From: Brachybacterium vulturis
GTDB lineage: Bacteria > Actinomycetota > Actinomycetes > Actinomycetales > Dermabacteraceae
Direction of reading: 5' to 3'
Length of the DNA stretch: 64,000 nt
Assembly (NCBI RefSeq): GCF_002407185.1
Contig: NZ_CP023563.1
Location: 930,001-994,000, forward strand
Shown here in pieces: positions 50,291 through 62,058 of this stretch (the stretch's first letter is position 1; each line of letters opens with the position of its first letter). The translations under genes were made by a program, and so were the position numbers. Under the pieces are notes generated by a model. It was not told the origin of the DNA. It did not search any database and saw only the letters and a list, made by a program, of their open reading frames with translations.

Positions 50291-51946
50291 TCAGGAGCCC
50301 TCGGCGATCGCCTGTTCGAACTCCTCGCGGATCTTGTCGCCACCGGCGCTCTTCCAGCGGGAGATGGCGGAGGTGACGTCATCGAGGCTGTTGCGTCCGA
50401 GGATGTATCCCGTCGAGGCGTCGGTGATCGGCTGGGCGATCGTCGTGGACCGCTCGGCGGTCTCGGAGTAGTACCCGAGCGTCGGGTCCTCCATCAGCAT
50501 CGGGACGAGCTTCTTCTGCAGCTCGCTCTGTGCCTTCAGGGCATCGTCGACGCGCTTCGGCCAGAACAGGACGGCCGGAGGGGCGCCGATGTACTTGAGA
50601 TTGATCCCCAGCTCGTTGGTGCCCTGCGAGGTCAGCTCGGGCTGACCCTTGTCGTTCACCGTGTAGTCCTTGCCCTTGACGCCGAAGTTCTGGTCGAAGT
50701 ACTCCGTGGAGCCGAAGGGGGCGGCGCAGTAGTCGATGAAGCGCAGGAGCATCTTGACGCGCTCCTCGTCGAGACCCTTCTTGATCGCCGTGAACGAGAA
50801 CGCACCGGCGCCCTGGTAGTTGATCGGCTCGCCGCCGTTCGCGGAGAACGGGGTCATGGCGCCGAAGGACAGGTCCTGATGATCAGCCTGATTGGCCGCC
50901 CACCAGGACAGGCCGTCCGTGCGCATGACGACGTCGCCGGAGATGAACTTCGCGGCCGTCTCCGCGGACTGCATGGAGGGGGAGTCCGGATGGAAGACGC
51001 CGGCATCCCAGAGCTGCTTCTTGAACTCGAGGGCCTCGAAGAACTGGTCGGTCTCGTAGCTGGCGGTCAGCGCGCCGCCGTCGAGCTCCCAGTCGTTGGG
51101 CACCCCGAACATCGGGTCGATGATGTTGTCGAGCCAATCGACGCCGGTGGCGACCGAGTACCCGGTCAGGGCGTACCGACCGGCCTGCGGATCGGTCAGG
51201 TCCTGGCACAGCGCGACGAAATCCTCCTTGGACGTGGGCGCGGGATCCAGACCCATCTCCTCGATGAGATCGAGTCGCTGGAACAGCACGTTGCCGAACG
51301 GAGGGCGCGGCAGCGGGGTGCCGATCAGGCGGCCGCCGATGCGGCAGGTCCTCCAGGCGTACGTGGGCAGGTTGGCGAGGTTCGGGTAGTCGTTGATGGC
51401 ATCGCCGGAGAGGTGGCCGGACAGATCCGTCCACTGGGACTGTGACAGCTGCGGCAGCTTCGGCAGGCCCATGAAGACGGGAACCTGCATGAGGTCCGGC
51501 AGGTCGCCGCCGGCCATGATCGTCGGGAACTTGGTGGAGAAGTCGTTGGCCGGGACGATCTGCGGGGTGTATGTCAGATTCGTCTTCTCGTTGATCATCT
51601 GCCAGTAGGCGTTGGACTCCATCGCCACCGGCGGCTGGCCGTAGGTCAGGGCCAGCGCCTTGACCTCGGAGCCGTCACCGATCTCGCCCTCGACGGACTG
51701 GAACGTGTCCTCCGGGTACGAGAAGTACGCGGGGGCGACGCCGTCGGCGGTGCCGGGGATGTCGGGTTCCGGCACGTCCGTGCGCTCGGTGTAGGTGGGC
51801 CAGTCGGCGACCTCGCCGGAACCGGCGCCGCTGCCGCCTCCGGACGCGGAGCCGCCGCTGGAGCAGGCGGTCAGACCGCCGCCGAGGGTGATGCCCCCGA
51901 GCGCGGCCGAGACCAGGAGGTGGCGACGTGTGGGTGAGATGGACAT
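50291..51946 (-). CDS. extracellular solute-binding lipoprotein (LplA-like)
   Basis: 551-residue receptor of an oligosaccharide ABC importer. The signal has RRHLL and a lipobox GGGLTAC with Cys28, then a Gly/Ser linker. The long form (over 500 residues), the NEKTNLTYTPQIVP segment and tail LPLSRAVIA-type permeases next to it resemble LplA/YtcQ-type receptors for plant or fungal oligosaccharides. AAGGAG seven bases before the ATG. Last gene of the three-gene operon; ends at a strong hairpin. Confidence 0.9.
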   Translation of the reverse strand: MSISPTRRHLLVSAALGGITLGGGLTACSSGGSASGGGSGAGSGEVADWPTYTERTDVPEPDIPGTADGVAPAYFSYPEDTFQSVEGEIGDGSEVKALALTYGQPPVAMESNAYWQMINEKTNLTYTPQIVPANDFSTKFPTIMAGGDLPDLMQVPVFMGLPKLPQLSQSQWTDLSGHLSGDAINDYPNLANLPTYAWRTCRIGGRLIGTPLPRPPFGNVLFQRLDLIEEMGLDPAPTSKEDFVALCQDLTDPQAGRYALTGYSVATGVDWLDNIIDPMFGVPNDWELDGGALTASYETDQFFEALEFKKQLWDAGVFHPDSPSMQSAETAAKFISGDVVMRTDGLSWWAANQADHQDLSFGAMTPFSANGGEPINYQGAGAFSFTAIKKGLDEERVKMLLRFIDYCAAPFGSTEYFDQNFGVKGKDYTVNDKGQPELTSQGTNELGINLKYIGAPPAVLFWPKRVDDALKAQSELQKKLVPMLMEDPTLGYYSETAERSTTIAQPITDASTGYILGRNSLDDVTSAISRWKSAGGDKIREEFEQAIAEGS

Positions 51947-51978
51947 GGTTGGAGCTCCTTGTAATCGGGGTTGTGGGG

Positions 51979-52968
51979 TCAGCCCTTGACGGCGCCGGTG
52001 AGGACGCCCTTGGTCATGTGCCGCTGGAGGAACGGGTAGACGCAGAGGATCGGGATCACGGCGATCACGATCACGGCCATCTGGATGGAGGCGGCGGGCG
52101 GAGGGGTCGTCGACCCGGTGTCGACGACCAGAGGTGCTCCCTGGATCACGTAGGTGCGCAGCACCAGCTGCAGCGGCCACTTGGCACTGTCCTGCAGGTA
52201 GAGCAGGGCCTGGAAGAAGGCGTTCCAGTAGCTCACCGCGTAGAACAGACCCACGACCGCGATCACCGCCCGGGACAGAGGGAGCATGATGCGGCCGAAG
52301 ATCCGCCATTCGGAGGCGCCGTCGATCCGTGCGGCGTCGAGCAGCTCGTCCGGGACGTTCATGAAGAAGCCGCGCACGATGACGATGTTGAACGCGTTCA
52401 CGGCGACCGGCAGGATGAGCGAGGCGTATTGGTTGAGCAGCCCGAGCTCCTTGACCATGAGGTACACGGGGATGATGCCGGGGCTGAACAGGAACGTCAG
52501 CAGGACGAAGCCCAGGATCGGCCCGTGGAACAGGGAGCCCGGACGGGACAGCGCGTAGGCGATGAGGGTCGTGGAGATGAGGCTGAGCGCGGTGCCGACG
52601 ACCGTGACCCCGATGCTGACCAGCACCGAGCGCGTGACCACGCCTCCGGAGAGGATGGCCGCGTAGGCGTCGAAGGAGATGCCCGTGGGGATGATGACGT
52701 ACCCGCCGCTGCGGGCGAGCTGCTCGGGCGTCGCCAGGCTGGTCGAGACGACGACGAGCAGGGGGAGCAGGATCGCCGCACAGACCAGGACCAGGGTGAG
52801 GGCCTTGGCCGCCATGGTCGGGAGCGAGGGGCGACCCTGCCACGGTGGGCGCTGGTACTTCGCCGCGCGGACCTTGCGCTTGGGGTGGGGCTCGAGCGCG
52901 ACAGTGGCGTCGGAGGCGGCGTCGGTCGTGGGTGTGGGTGCGGTAGGGGCGGGGCTGCCGGCGGTCAT
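51979..52968 (-). CDS. carbohydrate ABC transporter permease (LplC/YtcP-like)
   Basis: 329-residue six-helix permease. EAA loop ELLDAARIDGASEWRIFGRI; SPGIIPVYLMVKELGLLNQY and AFNIVIVRGFFMNVP are LplC/YtcP landmarks; the C-terminus KGVLTGAVKG is the usual ending of this group. The N-terminal 50 residues are polar. Start at 52968 overlaps the upstream permease stop by ATGA; the receptor gene follows on the same strand. Confidence 0.93.
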   Translation of the reverse strand: MTAGSPAPTAPTPTTDAASDATVALEPHPKRKVRAAKYQRPPWQGRPSLPTMAAKALTLVLVCAAILLPLLVVVSTSLATPEQLARSGGYVIIPTGISFDAYAAILSGGVVTRSVLVSIGVTVVGTALSLISTTLIAYALSRPGSLFHGPILGFVLLTFLFSPGIIPVYLMVKELGLLNQYASLILPVAVNAFNIVIVRGFFMNVPDELLDAARIDGASEWRIFGRIMLPLSRAVIAVVGLFYAVSYWNAFFQALLYLQDSAKWPLQLVLRTYVIQGAPLVVDTGSTTPPPAASIQMAVIVIAVIPILCVYPFLQRHMTKGVLTGAVKG

Positions 52969-53915
52969 CGCGGGCTCCTCTCGTAGATGCCTGATTCTCC
53001 GAACATGTGCGCCGCCTTGTTCGCGGCGAGGACGAGGATCAGGCCGATGACCCCCTTGAGCAGGCCGGCGGCGATGCCGAGGCTCCAGTCGCTCGCGACC
53101 ACTCCGTTGTAGTAGACGTAGGTGTCGAGCACTTCGGCGGCCTCCGGGCCGACGGCGTCCCGCTGCAGGAGGATCTGCTCGAAGCCGACGTTCAGTGCCT
53201 CGCCGAGCCGCAGGATCAGCAGCAGGATGATGATCGGCCGGATGCCCGGGAGCGTGACGTGCCAGAACCGTGAGAGCGCTCCGGCGCCGTCGATGGCGGC
53301 GGCCTCGTAGAGGCTGTTGTCGATCGCGGCGAGGGCGGCGATGAAGATGATCGTCCCCCACCCCGCGTCCTTCCAGATCACCTGCGAGGTCACCAGCAGC
53401 TTGAACGTGGCGGGGTTGGTGAGGAAGTCGATGGGGGTGCCACCGTTCTCCAGGATCATCCGGTTGACCACGCCGGTCGAGCCGAGGACCTGCTGGAACA
53501 GTCCCACGACGATCACCCAGGACAGGAAGTGGGGGAGGTAGAGGACCGACTGCACGACGGTGCGCAGGTACGGGCGGGTGACCGAGTACAGCAGCACCGC
53601 CAGCAGGATCGGGACGGGGAAGTAGAGCACCAGGTTCAAGGTGGTGATCTGCAGCGTGTTCACCAGTGCGGTCCAGAAGCGCGGATCGCTGAACAGGCGC
53701 TGGAAGTTCTCGAGACCGACCCAGGGGCTCTGATGGATCGGGATGAACGGGACGTAGTCCATGAAGGCGATGACGTTCCCGAGCAGCGGGATGTAGGTGA
53801 ACACCAGCAGCAGGAGCACGGCGGGCAGCGCCATGATCAGCAGGGGGTGGTCCCGGCGCAGCTTCACCGCGAAGGTGGTGCGCCGCCTCGTCCGCGGAGT
53901 CTGAGTCACGCTCAT
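52965..53915 (-). CDS. carbohydrate ABC transporter permease (LplB/YtePQ-like)
   Basis: 316-residue six-helix permease. Basic N-terminus TRRRTTFAVKLRRD, then LPAVLLLLVFTYIPLLGNVIAF; EAA loop SLYEAAAIDGAGALSRFWHV. QSVLYLPHFLSWVIVVGLFQ and YNGVVASDWSLGIAAGLLKG are typical of the LplB subgroup. First gene of the operon. A split LacI-type operator lies about 90-130 bases upstream. Confidence 0.93.
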   Translation of the reverse strand: MSVTQTPRTRRRTTFAVKLRRDHPLLIMALPAVLLLLVFTYIPLLGNVIAFMDYVPFIPIHQSPWVGLENFQRLFSDPRFWTALVNTLQITTLNLVLYFPVPILLAVLLYSVTRPYLRTVVQSVLYLPHFLSWVIVVGLFQQVLGSTGVVNRMILENGGTPIDFLTNPATFKLLVTSQVIWKDAGWGTIIFIAALAAIDNSLYEAAAIDGAGALSRFWHVTLPGIRPIIILLLILRLGEALNVGFEQILLQRDAVGPEAAEVLDTYVYYNGVVASDWSLGIAAGLLKGVIGLILVLAANKAAHMFGESGIYERSPR

Positions 53916-54005
53916 GAAATGTCCTCGATAGGTGGTGGCAGGGCGTCCTCGCCTGGGCCCGTCAGGCGTCCTGACCGTCTCGGCCGTCGAATGCCCGCCG
54001 TCGAC

Positions 54006-54042
54006 GGTAAGCGCATGCCCAGGCGCATGGCTAGCGCTTACC
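54006..54042. promoter_or_regulatory. candidate LacI-type operator for the LplB-like operon
   Basis: GGTAAGCGC (54006-54014) and its exact complement GCGCTTACC (54034-54042) are 19 bases apart. The halves are those of the common LacI-family palindrome GGTAAGCGCTTACC. TAGCGCTTA around the right half is itself nearly palindromic, so two weaker sites are possible. The regulator is not encoded beside it. Confidence 0.5.
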
Positions 54043-54546
54043 ACAGGCCGTTGCAGAACTGTGACCTGCTTCACGCGACGTCCCGCTCGCTGCCTGAATG
54101 CCGCCCGACCGCCGCCTCCGTCCGGCGGTGCGCCCCGATCGGGCAATGTTGCGCCGGTCACGCTGCAGAATCGTCGTGACCAGTGCGGGCGTCTCGCTCC
54201 GCGGGGTCTCGGTGGCGTGGACCAGGCATTCTCGTAGACTCGACGTCGGCCGGTGCCCGCTCGCGGGGCGCCCGGAGCCGCGCCGGACGAGCGGGACCAC
54301 CGTCCGACGGCGCGGCGCGACCAGGGCGGCCCTGCCGCGTCGATCCGGCCCGAGGGCCTGCACCCCGCAGCCCGTCCGGACCCGCTCCCGCGGACTCCGA
54401 TCCCGGGTCACCGCCGCACGGTGAGCCCGTCGGGCCGCTGCCGGCGGCCCATCCGGGTCCGCCCACCGGCGGCCCCACGCACGGCCTGCCCCGGCAGTCC
54501 TGCCCGCACCACCCCGCCTGTCCTCAACCGTGAAGGAAACCGCCTC
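54043..54546 (+). promoter_or_regulatory. lysC promoter and long GC-rich leader
   Basis: No credible gene in this interval. TAGACT (54235-54240) is the best -10 box for lysC and would give a leader of about 300 bases. The leader is very GC-rich and could fold strongly, but I see no lysine-riboswitch core and no leader peptide rich in Lys, Thr or Met codons. Confidence 0.35.
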
Positions 54547-57011
<2,465 letters not shown>

Positions 57012-57031
57012 CCCCTGAAGGAGAATCCCCG

Positions 57032-57877
57032 ATGACCCTCGCTGCTGCTAGTGGTCCTCCCGGCCCCGGGACCGGCCCGTCACCGTTGTCATCGTTGTTC
57101 TCCGATCGGGTCGGCCAGGAGCATGCGGACGGCGGGTCCGCCGCCACGAGCGTGGACCCGCTCTCCCGCGTCCTGCGCACCCTGGACACGATCTCCGCCG
57201 CCGAGCTCGAGGGCGGCCCGGACCTGCGCACCGTGGTCGAGGCCCCGCCCGTCGGGGTGGGCGATCCGGTGTCGGGTGGGCGCACGGCCGAGAAGCCGGC
57301 CGTCTCCAGCCGTCGGGAGGCGATCCTCGACGCCGCCGCCGCCCTGTTCGCCGAGCGCGGCTACCACGGTGCGAGCCTGCGCGACATCTCCCGTGAGGTG
57401 GGCATCTCCCATCCGGGGATGCTGCACCATTTCTCTTCCAAGGAGGCGCTGCTGGGGGCGGTGGTCGACCGGCTCGAGGCGCATGCGCAGGGGCTGCTGG
57501 ACTCCGTCGAGGTGCTGCAGTCCTCCCCGCAGTCCCTGGTGGCGGCGCTGGCCGGCCCGTGGGACCCGCGGGAGCATTCGATGGCGCTGCTGGCCACGCT
57601 CAGCGCCGAGGTGGTCAACCCGGACCATCCGGGTCGTTTCCGCATCGCGCGGCTGCGCCTGGTGCACGAGCACGTGCTGGAGCAGGTGCTGGCGGGTCTG
57701 GCCGCCAACGGCCGCCTGGTCGAGGGGTCGGATCCGAAGTTCCTGGCGCGCACGCTGTTCTCGCTGCTGCTGGGCCTGACGGTGCGCGAGCGCACCGTGC
57801 GCGAGCTGCAGAAGGCGGCCGACGGCGACCCGATCGCCGATGTGCAGGCGTTCGTGCAGCAGCTGGTCACCGGCTGA
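57032..57877 (+). CDS. TetR family regulator with long N-terminal extension
   Basis: 281-residue regulator. The TetR DNA-binding domain (about 93-140) reads RREAILDAAAALFAERGYH then GASLRDISREVGISHPGML. About 90 residues of low-complexity, Gly/Pro/Asp-rich sequence precede it. The C-terminal ligand domain is diverged. AAGGAG lies 8 bases before the ATG, and the gene follows asd by 20 bases, so it is likely transcribed with lysC-asd. An internal start just before the HTH would give a typical 190-residue TetR; the strong ribosome site favours the long form. Confidence 0.82.
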   Translation: MTLAAASGPPGPGTGPSPLSSLFSDRVGQEHADGGSAATSVDPLSRVLRTLDTISAAELEGGPDLRTVVEAPPVGVGDPVSGGRTAEKPAVSSRREAILDAAAALFAERGYHGASLRDISREVGISHPGMLHHFSSKEALLGAVVDRLEAHAQGLLDSVEVLQSSPQSLVAALAGPWDPREHSMALLATLSAEVVNPDHPGRFRIARLRLVHEHVLEQVLAGLAANGRLVEGSDPKFLARTLFSLLLGLTVRERTVRELQKAADGDPIADVQAFVQQLVTG

Positions 57878-57982
57878 GCTCGCGTCCCTGCGGCCGTGGA
57901 GGGCCGGTCACCGCGGATGCCGGCCCCCGGCGACGGGCCGGTCGGTAGACTCCCAGGTTGTGATCGCCTGCGGAAGTGACCG

Positions 57983-58507
57983 ATGAGCCCCGGTACGACA
58001 CCCGACGGGTCGGGTGACGCCGCCCCGCCCTCGGTGCCCGACGAGGCGGCGACCGAGTCCGCCCCGGGCGACCGTCCCGCCGAACGGCCGGCGCAGGATC
58101 CCGGGCTCCGGGCGCGGCGTCGCCGTCTGCAGGCCCTGGCCGGAGCGACCGTGTACGGCAGCGATGGGAGGACCGTGGGCCGGGTGCGTGACGTCTACCT
58201 CCGCGACGCCACCGGCGAGCTGGCCGCGATTGCCGTGATGCCGCAGCAGCTCAGCGCCGGCAGCGTGCTGATCCCGGCGGCTGCGATCGCCGCCCTGCCG
58301 GAGACGCTCGAGAAGTCCTCCGCCCCGCACCGTCCCGCTGTCGACGACGCGACCGAGCAGGACGGCGACCACGTCCTGCACCTGCTCGTCGACGCCGCCA
58401 CCGCGAAGGCGGGCGCGCCCCCTCCGCTGACCCTGCATGCCACGCCCCAGGAGCTGCGGGCGGCCGCGGCGGCACTGCATCTCGAGGAGGGGTCCGCCCG
58501 CGCATGA
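57983..58507 (+). CDS. PRC-barrel domain protein
   Basis: 174-residue protein with a disordered N-terminal 45 residues, then a PRC-barrel: LAGATVYGSDGRTVGRVRDV, TGELAAIAVMPQQ and SVLIPAAAIAAL. These small beta-barrels bind RNA, RNase E/ribosomal factors or photosynthetic proteins; role here unknown. TAGACT near 57944 is a -10 candidate about 30 bases upstream. The stop overlaps the glycosyltransferase start by ATGA. Confidence 0.75.
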   Translation: MSPGTTPDGSGDAAPPSVPDEAATESAPGDRPAERPAQDPGLRARRRRLQALAGATVYGSDGRTVGRVRDVYLRDATGELAAIAVMPQQLSAGSVLIPAAAIAALPETLEKSSAPHRPAVDDATEQDGDHVLHLLVDAATAKAGAPPPLTLHATPQELRAAAAALHLEEGSARA

Positions 58508-59790
58508 GACTGCTGCTGCTCACCCACTACTACGGCCCGGAGTTCGGGGCTCCTCAGCGCCGCTGGTCGGCACTGATCTCGCGCTTCATCGCCGCCGGGC
58601 ACCGGGTCACGGTCGCCGCGCCGGTGCCGCACTACCCGGCCGGTCGCCCCACCCCCACCCAGCGTCGCAGCCACAGGGTGGGCTCGGTCGAGCGGGGACG
58701 GCACGGCGAGGTCATCCTGCGCACCGCCTATCTGCCGCACCGCACGGACATCACCTCCCGCACCGCGGACCACCTGGTCGCGGCCTCCGATGCCCTGCGA
58801 CGGCTGCGGCGGCGCTTCGCCCGGCCCGGCACCCGGCCCGACGTCATCATCGCCACCGCTCCGGCGATCCCCACCCTGATGGTGGGCCGGGCGCTCTCGC
58901 TGCTGTGGGACGTGCCGCTGGTGGTGGAGATGCGCGATGCCTGGCCGGATCTGGTCACCCATGTCGGCCCCGCCGGTGCACTGGACCCCGAGGCCGTGCA
59001 TGCGGCGCGGCGCAGTGCGCCGCGGCGGGCGCTGTCCTGGGCGGTGGCGCTGGTGAAGGGCAGGGTGCATCAGCGGGTGACCGACTGGCAGAGCGGGGCC
59101 CGCGGCGTGGTCACCACCACCGGGCGGTTCGCCGAGGTGCTGCGCGAGCGCGGTGTGGAGCCGGTGTCCGTGGTGCGCAACGGCACCGACCTCTCCCTGG
59201 TGGCGCGCCAGCGTGATCACCCCAGCGGTGACCATCCCGAGCTGCGCTGCCTGTACCTGGGCAACATGGGCCGCTCGCAGGGGCTGGACACGGTGGTCCG
59301 GGCCGCTGCCGCACTGCGCCGGGAGGGCGTGGACGTGCAGGTGAGGATGGTGGGCCACGGGGTGGAGGCCCCGGCGCTGGCGGCGCTGGCCTATGAGCTC
59401 GACGCCCCGGTGGAGGTGATCCCGCGGATCCCGCACCGCCAGGTGGGCTCGCAGTACGCCTGGGCGGACACCGTCATCGTCTCGCTGCGCTATTGGGAGC
59501 CCTTCGCCTGGACCGTGCCCTCGAAGCTCTACGAGATCCTCGCGACCGGTCGGCACATCACCGCGCTGCTGGCGGGGGAGGCAGCGGATGTGGTCCGTGA
59601 GGCGCAGGCGGGTGATGTGCTCCCGCCCGAGGACGTCGACGCGCTCGCCGACCTGTGGCGGGAGCTGGCGGCGGAGCGCTCCCGCACGGCGGTGCGGGCC
59701 AGCGGCCGTGCCTGGGTCGCGGACCATGCCGATGATGACGTGCTCGCCCGCCGCTACCTGGAGATCCTCCAGCGGGTCACGCAGGCCTGA
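58504..59790 (+). CDS. glycosyltransferase family 4 protein (WbuB-like)
   Basis: 428-residue GT-B glycosyltransferase. The N-terminal domain starts MRLLLLTHYYGPEFGAP with the acceptor-side loop; DVPLVVEMRDAWPDL and VSVVRNGTDLS mark the domain junction; LYLGNMGRSQGLDTVV and PSKLYEILATGRHI belong to the nucleotide-sugar domain, with Glu in the EX7E-like region. Homologues build cell-surface polysaccharides. Translationally coupled to the PRC-barrel gene. Substrate not predictable. Confidence 0.9.
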   Translation: MRLLLLTHYYGPEFGAPQRRWSALISRFIAAGHRVTVAAPVPHYPAGRPTPTQRRSHRVGSVERGRHGEVILRTAYLPHRTDITSRTADHLVAASDALRRLRRRFARPGTRPDVIIATAPAIPTLMVGRALSLLWDVPLVVEMRDAWPDLVTHVGPAGALDPEAVHAARRSAPRRALSWAVALVKGRVHQRVTDWQSGARGVVTTTGRFAEVLRERGVEPVSVVRNGTDLSLVARQRDHPSGDHPELRCLYLGNMGRSQGLDTVVRAAAALRREGVDVQVRMVGHGVEAPALAALAYELDAPVEVIPRIPHRQVGSQYAWADTVIVSLRYWEPFAWTVPSKLYEILATGRHITALLAGEAADVVREAQAGDVLPPEDVDALADLWRELAAERSRTAVRASGRAWVADHADDDVLARRYLEILQRVTQA

Positions 59791-59856
59791 ACCGCCACCG
59801 CGCGGCCGGGCCCGGGCGGCGGAGGGGAAGCGCCCGCTGCACCGCCGGCAGGGTCC

Positions 59857-61899
59857 TCACAGCTCGGTCTCCGCTCCCATCACCACGGTGCGATCGGTGG
59901 GCAGGTGCAGCACCAGGGTGCGCTGGGCCGAGGTCCGGTTCAGCTGTCGGAACAGCGCCCGCTGCCAGCGCGGCATCCCGCCGGCCTGCGTGCTCGCGCC
60001 GCCGCCCGGCGCCTTCTCCAGGCGCAGCATCGAGAGCACGTAGATCGCCTCGTCGAGGTCGAGGTCGAGCTCGGGGATGAAGGCCGGGCCGTCGGCGGGG
60101 CGGTCGCCATCGCGACGGCCGTGCTGTTCCACGGCGGCGCGCAGCGCGGCGGGGACGTCCTGCGAGTCGTGGAAGCCGACCTGGTACGTGAGCTGCACCA
60201 GGCCGTCGGCGCCGTCGCCCAGGACGTTCACGTGCACCCGGTCGTCGCGGTGCACATGCGGCACATGCTGGTGCTCGAGGGTCAGGATCACCACGTGCTG
60301 GTGGAGGACGTGGTGCATCTGCACGCTGGTGCGCAGCGCGAGCGGCACCGTGGTGGGCTCGCCGTGCGGGTAGACGGCCAGTCCCGGCACCCTCTGCACG
60401 GTGCGGGCGCAGCGGGCGATGAAGTCCTCGAGCGGGCCCTCCATCTCCTTGCGCCGCTCGGCCACCAGGCGGGCCCCGCGCCGCCAGGTGAGCATGATCG
60501 TGGTCAGCATCGCCGCGATCAGCAGCGGCAGCCAGCCGCCGTCCGGGATCTTGATCAGCGTCGCGGCCAGCAGCACCAGCTCGAGCCCGCCCACGATCAA
60601 GGCCAGCAGCGCCACCTGCCACAGCGGCCGGTGCAGGATCTGGCGCGCATAGAGCAGGAACAGCGCCAGCACCAGGATGATCGTCGCGGTGACGGCGACG
60701 CCGTAGGCGGCGGCGAGGGCGGAGGAGTGCTGGAACACCAGCACCAGGGTGACCACTCCGAGGAAGAGCAGCAGGTTCACGGTGCCCACGTAGATCTGTC
60801 CGCCGTGGACGGAGGAGGTCTGGGTGATCCTCATCCGCGGCAGCAGGGAGAGCCGCATGGCCTGACGGGCCACGGAGAACGCTCCGGCGATGACGGCCTG
60901 CGAGGCGATCACGGTGGCCATCGTCGCGAGCACCACCAGCGGGATCCGCAGCGACTCGGGCACCAGAAAGAAGAAGGGGTTCGCGATCGCGTCCGGATCG
61001 GAGAGGATCAGCGCCCCCTGCCCGAAGTAGTTCAGCAGCAGCGCGGGCAGCACCAGGCACCCCCAGGCCAGGGCGATGGGGTGATGGCCGAAGTGGCCCA
61101 TGTCCGCGTACAGCGCCTCAGCGCCGGTGATGGTCAGCACCACCGCGCCCATCGCGATGAAGGCGACCAGCGGCCGGTCCACCATGAACGCGATCGCGTA
61201 GCTCGGGGACAGGGCGCGCAGGATCGTGGGCTGGGCCAGCACGTGCGGCAGCCCCATCGCAGCGAGGGTCAGGAACCATACCGCCATGACCACGCCGAAG
61301 GAGCCGCCGATGCGCCCGGTGCCCCAGCGCTGCACGGCGAACAGGGCGGTGAGCACGATCAGCGCCCCGGGCAGGATCACCGCGTCGGGGACGGCACCGG
61401 TGACCTCGATGCCCTCGAAGGCGGAGAGCACCGAGATCGCGGGCGTGATCAGCGAGTCGCCGAGGAACAGGGCGGCGCCGAGGACCCCCAGCACCAGCGC
61501 GACCCCCGCCTCCCGCGGGCTCGCCTCCGGACCGAGCTTGCGCAGCACCAGCGCGGTCAGCGCCAGGACCCCGCCCTCGCCCTGGTTGTTCGCCGTCATG
61601 ATCAGCCCGATGTAGGTGACGGTGATGATGGTGATCAGGCACCAGGTGACCATCGAGACCACCCCGAGCACATCGGATTCGTTGGGTGCGACCGCGTTGT
61701 GGTGGGAGCTGAAGACCGTCTGCATCGCGTACAGGGGGCTGGTGCCGATGTCCCCGAACACCACGCCGAGCGCACCGAGCATCAGCAGCGGCACCGGCTG
61801 ACGGGGCCGCGGCACGCCCCGATGGTCGAGGTGGCGGTGTGCGTGCGAGTGCTGCGGGGGCTCGTCGGAGCGGGGCGAGTGTGAGGTGTCCTCGGTCAC
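59857..61899 (-). CDS. kup: KUP family potassium uptake protein
   Basis: 680-residue potassium transporter. Twelve hydrophobic segments begin with LGALGVVFGDIGTSPLYAMQ, the family signature; ALTALVLRKLGPEA, ITGAEALYADMGHFG and FNYFGQGA-type (LLNYFGQGALIL) follow. The cytoplasmic C-terminal domain has the usual TVQRVPGLAVYP. Start is GTG at 61899, 7 bases after CAGGAT, so probably leaderless. Its role partly overlaps the KtrAB system at 12.4-14.5 kb. Convergent with the glycosyltransferase gene. Confidence 0.96.
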   Translation of the reverse strand: MTEDTSHSPRSDEPPQHSHAHRHLDHRGVPRPRQPVPLLMLGALGVVFGDIGTSPLYAMQTVFSSHHNAVAPNESDVLGVVSMVTWCLITIITVTYIGLIMTANNQGEGGVLALTALVLRKLGPEASPREAGVALVLGVLGAALFLGDSLITPAISVLSAFEGIEVTGAVPDAVILPGALIVLTALFAVQRWGTGRIGGSFGVVMAVWFLTLAAMGLPHVLAQPTILRALSPSYAIAFMVDRPLVAFIAMGAVVLTITGAEALYADMGHFGHHPIALAWGCLVLPALLLNYFGQGALILSDPDAIANPFFFLVPESLRIPLVVLATMATVIASQAVIAGAFSVARQAMRLSLLPRMRITQTSSVHGGQIYVGTVNLLLFLGVVTLVLVFQHSSALAAAYGVAVTATIILVLALFLLYARQILHRPLWQVALLALIVGGLELVLLAATLIKIPDGGWLPLLIAAMLTTIMLTWRRGARLVAERRKEMEGPLEDFIARCARTVQRVPGLAVYPHGEPTTVPLALRTSVQMHHVLHQHVVILTLEHQHVPHVHRDDRVHVNVLGDGADGLVQLTYQVGFHDSQDVPAALRAAVEQHGRRDGDRPADGPAFIPELDLDLDEAIYVLSMLRLEKAPGGGASTQAGGMPRWQRALFRQLNRTSAQRTLVLHLPTDRTVVMGAETEL

Positions 61900-62058
61900 A
61901 TCATCGATCCTGCCACCGTTCGGGCCGGATGCACCCTCCGCCGAGGAAACAGTTCGATGTCGTGCGCGAGGGCGCCGCGACGGGCTCTGCGGCGTCCTGG
62001 CGACGCCGGACCCGGCTCCGGACCGGGTGCTCGTCGGCGCTCCGTCTACGATGAGCCC

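Noticed and set aside
54247-54546. Lysine riboswitch before lysC
   Set aside because: The long leader lacks the conserved lysine-riboswitch junction sequences.
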